Source of the DNA: Oceanobacillus sojae
GTDB taxonomy: Bacteria > Bacillota > Bacilli > Bacillales > Amphibacillaceae
Direction of reading: 5' to 3'
Length of the DNA stretch: 64,000 bases
Assembly (NCBI RefSeq): GCF_900162665.1
Contig: NZ_LT727811.1
Coordinates: 694,744 to 758,743, forward strand
Position numbers and translations under genes: made by a program
The notes under the pieces: generated by a model
What the model saw: only the letters and a program-made list of their open reading frames with translations
Databases searched by the model: none
Told to the model about the DNA's origin: nothing
Shown: positions 58,929 to 64,000 of the stretch, one piece after another
Numbering within the stretch: the stretch's first letter is position 1
How the letters are laid out: each line of letters starts with the position of its first letter

Positions 58929-58979
58929 TAGCGGAGTCATGATACAAAATAGAAGTATGATGGGCCGCTTTTTTATATA
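58929..58979 (+). terminator. Terminator of hslO
   Basis: AGCGG...CATGATAC pairs with GTATGATG...CCGCT, followed by TTTTTTAT. Confidence 0.8.
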
Positions 58980-59049
58980 GATAAAAACGGATGAGGAATC
59001 CGGGTATTGTTTCAGATAAGAAAAATGGGCACTTTTTTCACCTTTAGGA

Positions 59050-59078
59050 TTGACATTTTTTCAATAAAGAAATACATT
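59050..59078 (+). promoter_or_regulatory. cysK promoter
   Basis: TTGACA (59050-59055) and TACATT (59073-59078) with 17-bp spacing. Cysteine-responsive CymR control is expected from B. subtilis, but I could not define an operator with confidence. Confidence 0.6.
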
Positions 59079-59121
59079 ATATATAAATCATATAAAAATA
59101 CTTGGCATTAGGAGGGGTTAT

Positions 59122-60051
59122 ATGACAATTGCAAATAATATTGCAGGTCTAATTGGCGGAACACCTATTGTAAAGCTCCATAATATTACTGATGAGAATA
59201 GTGCAGATGTATATGTGAAATTAGAATTTATGAACCCGGGAAGCTCGGTGAAAGATCGTATCGCAGCAGCAATGGTGGAGGCTGCTGAGAAATCAGGGGA
59301 ATTGAAGCCTGGTGATACAATTATTGAACCGACCAGCGGTAATACAGGAATCGGATTAGCGATGGTCGCTACTGCGAAAGGCTATCAGGCAATTCTTGTT
59401 ATGCCTGATACAATGAGTCAGGAACGCCGTAATTTATTGAAAGCCTATGGAGCGAAATTAGTATTAACTCCAGGAGCAGAAGGAATGAAGGGTGCGATTG
59501 CTAAAGCAAAAGAATTGCAAGAAGAGAACGGTTATTATATGCCGCAGCAATTTAACAATCCGGCTAACCCGGAAATTCATGAAAAAACAACTGGTAAAGA
59601 AATCGTGGAACAAATGTCAGACGGATTAGATGCTTTTATCTCCGGGATTGGAACAGGCGGAACGATTACCGGCGCAGGGAAAGTACTGAAAAAGCATTTT
59701 GATGATGTTAAAATTTATGCTGTGGAGCCAAAGGATTCACCAGTACTTTCTGGAGGAAATCCTGGACCGCATAAGATTCAAGGAATTGGGGCAGGCTTCA
59801 AACCTGAAGTGCTTGATACATCCATTTATGATGAAATTCTTCAGATTGGAAATGAGGAAGCATTTGAAGCTGCGCGTAAAGTTGCTACTACAAATGGAAT
59901 CCTCGGTGGTATTTCTTCTGGAGCAGCGGTTGCCGCAGCAGTGAAAGTAGCGAAAGAATTAGGAAAAGGTAAGAAAGTTCTTGCAATCCTTCCTGACAAC
60001 GGAGAGCGTTATCTTTCTACAGCTCTTTATCAATTTGAGGATGAAAACTAA
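59122..60051 (+). CDS. cysK: Cysteine synthase A (O-acetylserine sulfhydrylase)
   Basis: PLP enzyme of 309 residues making cysteine from O-acetylserine and sulfide. It has the Schiff-base lysine in [14 protein letters not shown] (Lys44), the substrate loop TSGNTGIG, the phosphate cradle [11 protein letters not shown] and the C-terminal [19 protein letters not shown] precedes the ATG. B. subtilis yacD, normally between hslO and cysK, is absent. Confidence 0.98.
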   Translation: MTIANNIAGLIGGTPIVKLHNITDENSADVYVKLEFMNPGSSVKDRIAAAMVEAAEKSGELKPGDTIIEPTSGNTGIGLAMVATAKGYQAILVMPDTMSQERRNLLKAYGAKLVLTPGAEGMKGAIAKAKELQEENGYYMPQQFNNPANPEIHEKTTGKEIVEQMSDGLDAFISGIGTGGTITGAGKVLKKHFDDVKIYAVEPKDSPVLSGGNPGPHKIQGIGAGFKPEVLDTSIYDEILQIGNEEAFEAARKVATTNGILGGISSGAAVAAAVKVAKELGKGKKVLAILPDNGERYLSTALYQFEDEN

Positions 60052-60067
60052 AAATCAAAATGTAAAA

Positions 60068-60099
60068 GGAATCAGCAAAATGGGCTGGTTCTTTTTTTA
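60068..60099 (+). terminator. Terminator of cysK
   Basis: GGAATCAGC pairs with GCTGGTTC, then TTTTTTT. Confidence 0.85.
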
Positions 60100-60229
60100 T
60101 CTATTTTTAACCAGCGCTTTCCACTTTTTTTCTTTAACTTCTTAGGGTAGGATGTAGAGTAGATATGATTGATCTGCTGCGATGTTATATAGACATATTC
60201 TCTAGATAGGAAAGAGGCGGGGAAAATAA

Positions 60230-61045
60230 GTGATACAGGCAAAAGAATTTCAATTAGATTTAAATAAACGGACGTATATTATGGGGATATTAAATGTCAC
60301 TCCAGATTCCTTCTCAGATGGCGGGCATTACACAAATATTGAAAAGGCAGTTGCTCAGGGGAAAAAGATGGCGGCAGCTGGAGCAGATATAATTGATATT
60401 GGCGGAGAATCTACTCGTCCAGGTCATACACCTGTCAGTGCGGAAGAAGAGGCAAATAGAATTATCCCGGTTATCGAGGCTTTAAAAGGGTCCTTACCAA
60501 TCCCTATTTCTGTGGATACATTTAAGGCGACTGTAGCGGAGCAGGCTGTAAAGGCAGGCGCTTCTATCATAAATGATATTTGGGGAGCGAAAAGGGAGCC
60601 GGAAATTGCAGAGGTTGCTGCCCGCTATCAAGTGCCGATTATATTGATGCATAATCGGACAGATATGGACTACGGCGACTTTATTCAGGATGTGAAAGCA
60701 GATTTACTGGAGAGTATTGCGATTGCGAAAGCTGCAGGTGTAGAGGACAGCCAGATTATTCTCGACCCGGGTATTGGATTTGCAAAGACGATGGAACAGA
60801 ATCAATATATAATTAAAGAACTGCAAGAATTAACATCATTCGGTTATCCGCTGCTTTTGGCAGCCTCCAGAAAAAAATTTATAGGCAATATTTTAGATGT
60901 CCCTGCAGATCAAAGAGATATTGGAACAGCAGCGACAACGGTAATTGGAATTGCCAAAGGTGCACGTATTGTTCGTGTACATGATGTGAAAACAAACCTG
61001 GAAGCAGCCAAAGTAGCAGACGCTATTTATCAAACAAAACTGTAG
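60230..61045 (+). CDS. folP: Dihydropteroate synthase
   Basis: Joins p-aminobenzoate to hydroxymethyl-dihydropterin diphosphate; the sulfonamide target (sul in B. subtilis). The 271 residues have MGILNVTPDSFSDGGHY (about 18-34), DIGGESTRPGH and the IILDPGIGFAKT loop. It starts at GTG 60230 after AGGCGGGG. In B. subtilis pabB, pabA and pabC precede it; here it follows cysK directly. Confidence 0.97.
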   Translation: MIQAKEFQLDLNKRTYIMGILNVTPDSFSDGGHYTNIEKAVAQGKKMAAAGADIIDIGGESTRPGHTPVSAEEEANRIIPVIEALKGSLPIPISVDTFKATVAEQAVKAGASIINDIWGAKREPEIAEVAARYQVPIILMHNRTDMDYGDFIQDVKADLLESIAIAKAAGVEDSQIILDPGIGFAKTMEQNQYIIKELQELTSFGYPLLLAASRKKFIGNILDVPADQRDIGTAATTVIGIAKGARIVRVHDVKTNLEAAKVADAIYQTKL

Positions 61046-61084
61046 TTAAATAAAAAATTTGCTTAGAAGAAAAGGAGAACAACA

Positions 61085-61446
61085 ATGGATAAGATTGTTT
61101 TAAAACGGATGCAGTTTTATGGATATCATGGGCTTTTGCCTGAAGAAAATACTTTGGGCCAACGTTTTTACGTTGATGCCGATCTGTACCTGTCGTTAAA
61201 GAAAGCAGGAGAATCAGACGCAATGGAGGATTCTGTACATTACGGGGAAGCTTATGAAAAGATAAAACATATCGTAGAGGAGAAACGTTTTAACCTGATT
61301 GAAGCGGTCGCTGAAGCAATCGCGGAGGAGCTTTTTGTTTCTTTTAAATTGCTGGAGGCGTGTACCATTCATGTAACAAAGCCGGATCCACCCATTCCGG
61401 GGTATTATGAGTCGGTCGCTGTAGAAATTTATAGGGAGAGAACGAA

Positions 61447-61450
<4 letters not shown>
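61085..61450 (+). CDS. folB: Dihydroneopterin aldolase
   Basis: Folate pathway enzyme of 121 residues with MQFYGYHGLLPEENTLGQRF and the catalytic Glu/Lys region KPDPPIPGYYESVAVEIYRE. It overlaps folK by 4 nt. Confidence 0.97.
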
Positions 61451-63530
<2,080 letters not shown>

Positions 63531-63549
63531 TTGTATGTGCCCTAAAGAT

Positions 63550-63592
63550 AAAAGCCCTGTAAGGAAGACAGTCTTCCTTACAGGGCTTTGCG
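63550..63592 (+). terminator. Terminator of lysS
   Basis: AAAAGCCCTGTAAGGAAGAC pairs with GTCTTCCTTACAGGGCTTT, a perfect long stem. Confidence 0.93.
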
Positions 63593-63822
63593 TTTTAATG
63601 AACATAAAAAGGGTTAAAATGCTGTGTAAACAGTTATTTATAAAGGGTTTAACAAACTGCTTCAATAAAATGAATTATAGAAATATTTGTCTTCTATCAT
63701 TTTATTTTAAAAAAGACTTGCTTTCAGTTTGGAATCATGATAAATTAATTATCGTTGCATAACGCAATGTGCATCACACAAACGATTCAGCAAGATAACG
63801 ACAAAATAAATTAAAAAAGTTG

Positions 63823-63851
63823 TTGACATTGTGTTGCAGATGTGATAAATT
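63823..63851 (+). promoter_or_regulatory. Ribosomal RNA operon promoter
   Basis: Perfect TTGACA (63823-63828) with a -10 at TAAATT (63846-63851, 17-bp spacing), in a TGTGATAAAT context. It lies about 50 nt before an rRNA-type antiterminator box. Confidence 0.7.
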
Positions 63852-63884
63852 AATAAAGTCGCCAATTTGAAACAGCGACGAAGA

Positions 63885-64000
63885 AATTGCTCTTTGAAAA
63901 CTGAACAAAACAACCAGTACGAAAGAAGAAAAACACCTCGTTTTTCTTGAATATTTAAGTCAGAAGTTGACTTCTGAAAGCTAAAGAATACAAACACTTT
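63885..64000 (+). other. 16S rRNA precursor leader (gene starts beyond the right edge)
   Basis: TTGCTCTTTGAAAACTGAAC (63888-63907) is the boxA-like antitermination and processing sequence found before 16S genes in bacilli. A GAAGTTGACTTC hairpin (63964-63975) and the 5' arm of the 16S processing stem follow. The mature 16S sequence (AGAGTTTGATCC...) is not yet reached at 64000. The gap 63593-63822 shows no gene. Confidence 0.85.

Noticed and set aside
63531..63822. Small frame after lysS and terminator
   Set aside because: Begins within the lysS terminator and runs into the rrn promoter region; AT-rich, no ribosome site.

Overview
The window is a chromosomal segment of a low-GC, endospore-forming Bacillaceae, most likely from the Oceanobacillus/Virgibacillus neighbourhood. 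That placement is an inference from protein sequence and gene order. The order closely follows the origin-proximal yaa/yab/yac segment of Bacillus subtilis, from sleL/yaaH through tadA, scr, dnaX, recR, bofA, tmk, holB, abrB, metG, rsmA, veg, ispE, purR, spoVG, glmU, prs, mfd, divIC, spoIIE, tilS, ftsH, cysK and the fol genes to lysS. It ends in the promoter and leader of an rRNA operon whose 16S gene lies past the right edge.

Layout. 1-1.2 kb: sleL (partial) and an isochorismatase-fold gene on the minus strand. 1.3-7.8 kb: tadA, the large Bacillus-type SRP RNA, an old yellow enzyme (inserted relative to B. subtilis), a candidate type I toxin-antitoxin locus, dnaX-ebfC-recR-yaaL-bofA-csfB. 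7.9-15.4 kb: decarboxylase-fold gene, tmk, darA, yaaR, holB, ricT, yabA, yabB, yazA, rsmI. 15.5-25.6 kb: abrB (minus), metG, tatD-type DNase, rnmV, rsmA, yabG, veg, sspF, ispE, purR, spoVG. 26-31.9 kb: an inserted, Fur-box-controlled iron-siderophore importer followed by a ferredoxin-NADP-reductase-like flavoprotein and an ABC exporter. 32-47.3 kb: glmU, prs, ctc, pth, fin, mfd, a small membrane protein, spoVT, yabM, yabN, rqcP, yabP, yabQ, divIC, yabR. 47.4-54.7 kb: a tRNA-Met on the minus strand, then spoIIE, yabS, yabT, tilS, hprT. 54.9-64 kb: ftsH, coaX, hslO, cysK, folP, folB, folK, lysS, rrn leader.

Functionally this is a housekeeping block (replication clamp loader, recombination, tRNA and rRNA modification, translation, folate and nucleotide synthesis) interleaved with sporulation genes (bofA, csfB, yabG, sspF, spoVG, spoVT, yabP, yabQ, spoIIE, fin). 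Promoter motifs for sigma-A, sigma-B, sigma-H and the forespore sigma factors can be read in front of the expected genes.

The least conventional content is a dispersed non-coding mobile-element-like family: three copies at 12.7, 13.3 and 46.2 kb. They have long terminal inverted repeats, a conserved internal hairpin and variable internal modules. Two copies have perfect 6-bp target duplications at the same offset, and two copies supply the stop codon of the upstream gene. Other notable items are the type I toxin-antitoxin candidate near 3.6 kb, a three-stem structured leader in front of yabG, and a structured element in front of metG. Relative to B. subtilis (from memory of that gene order) xpaC, yaaN, rpfB, ridA, trnSL-Glu, yacD, pabB/pabA/pabC, yazB and dusB are absent here.
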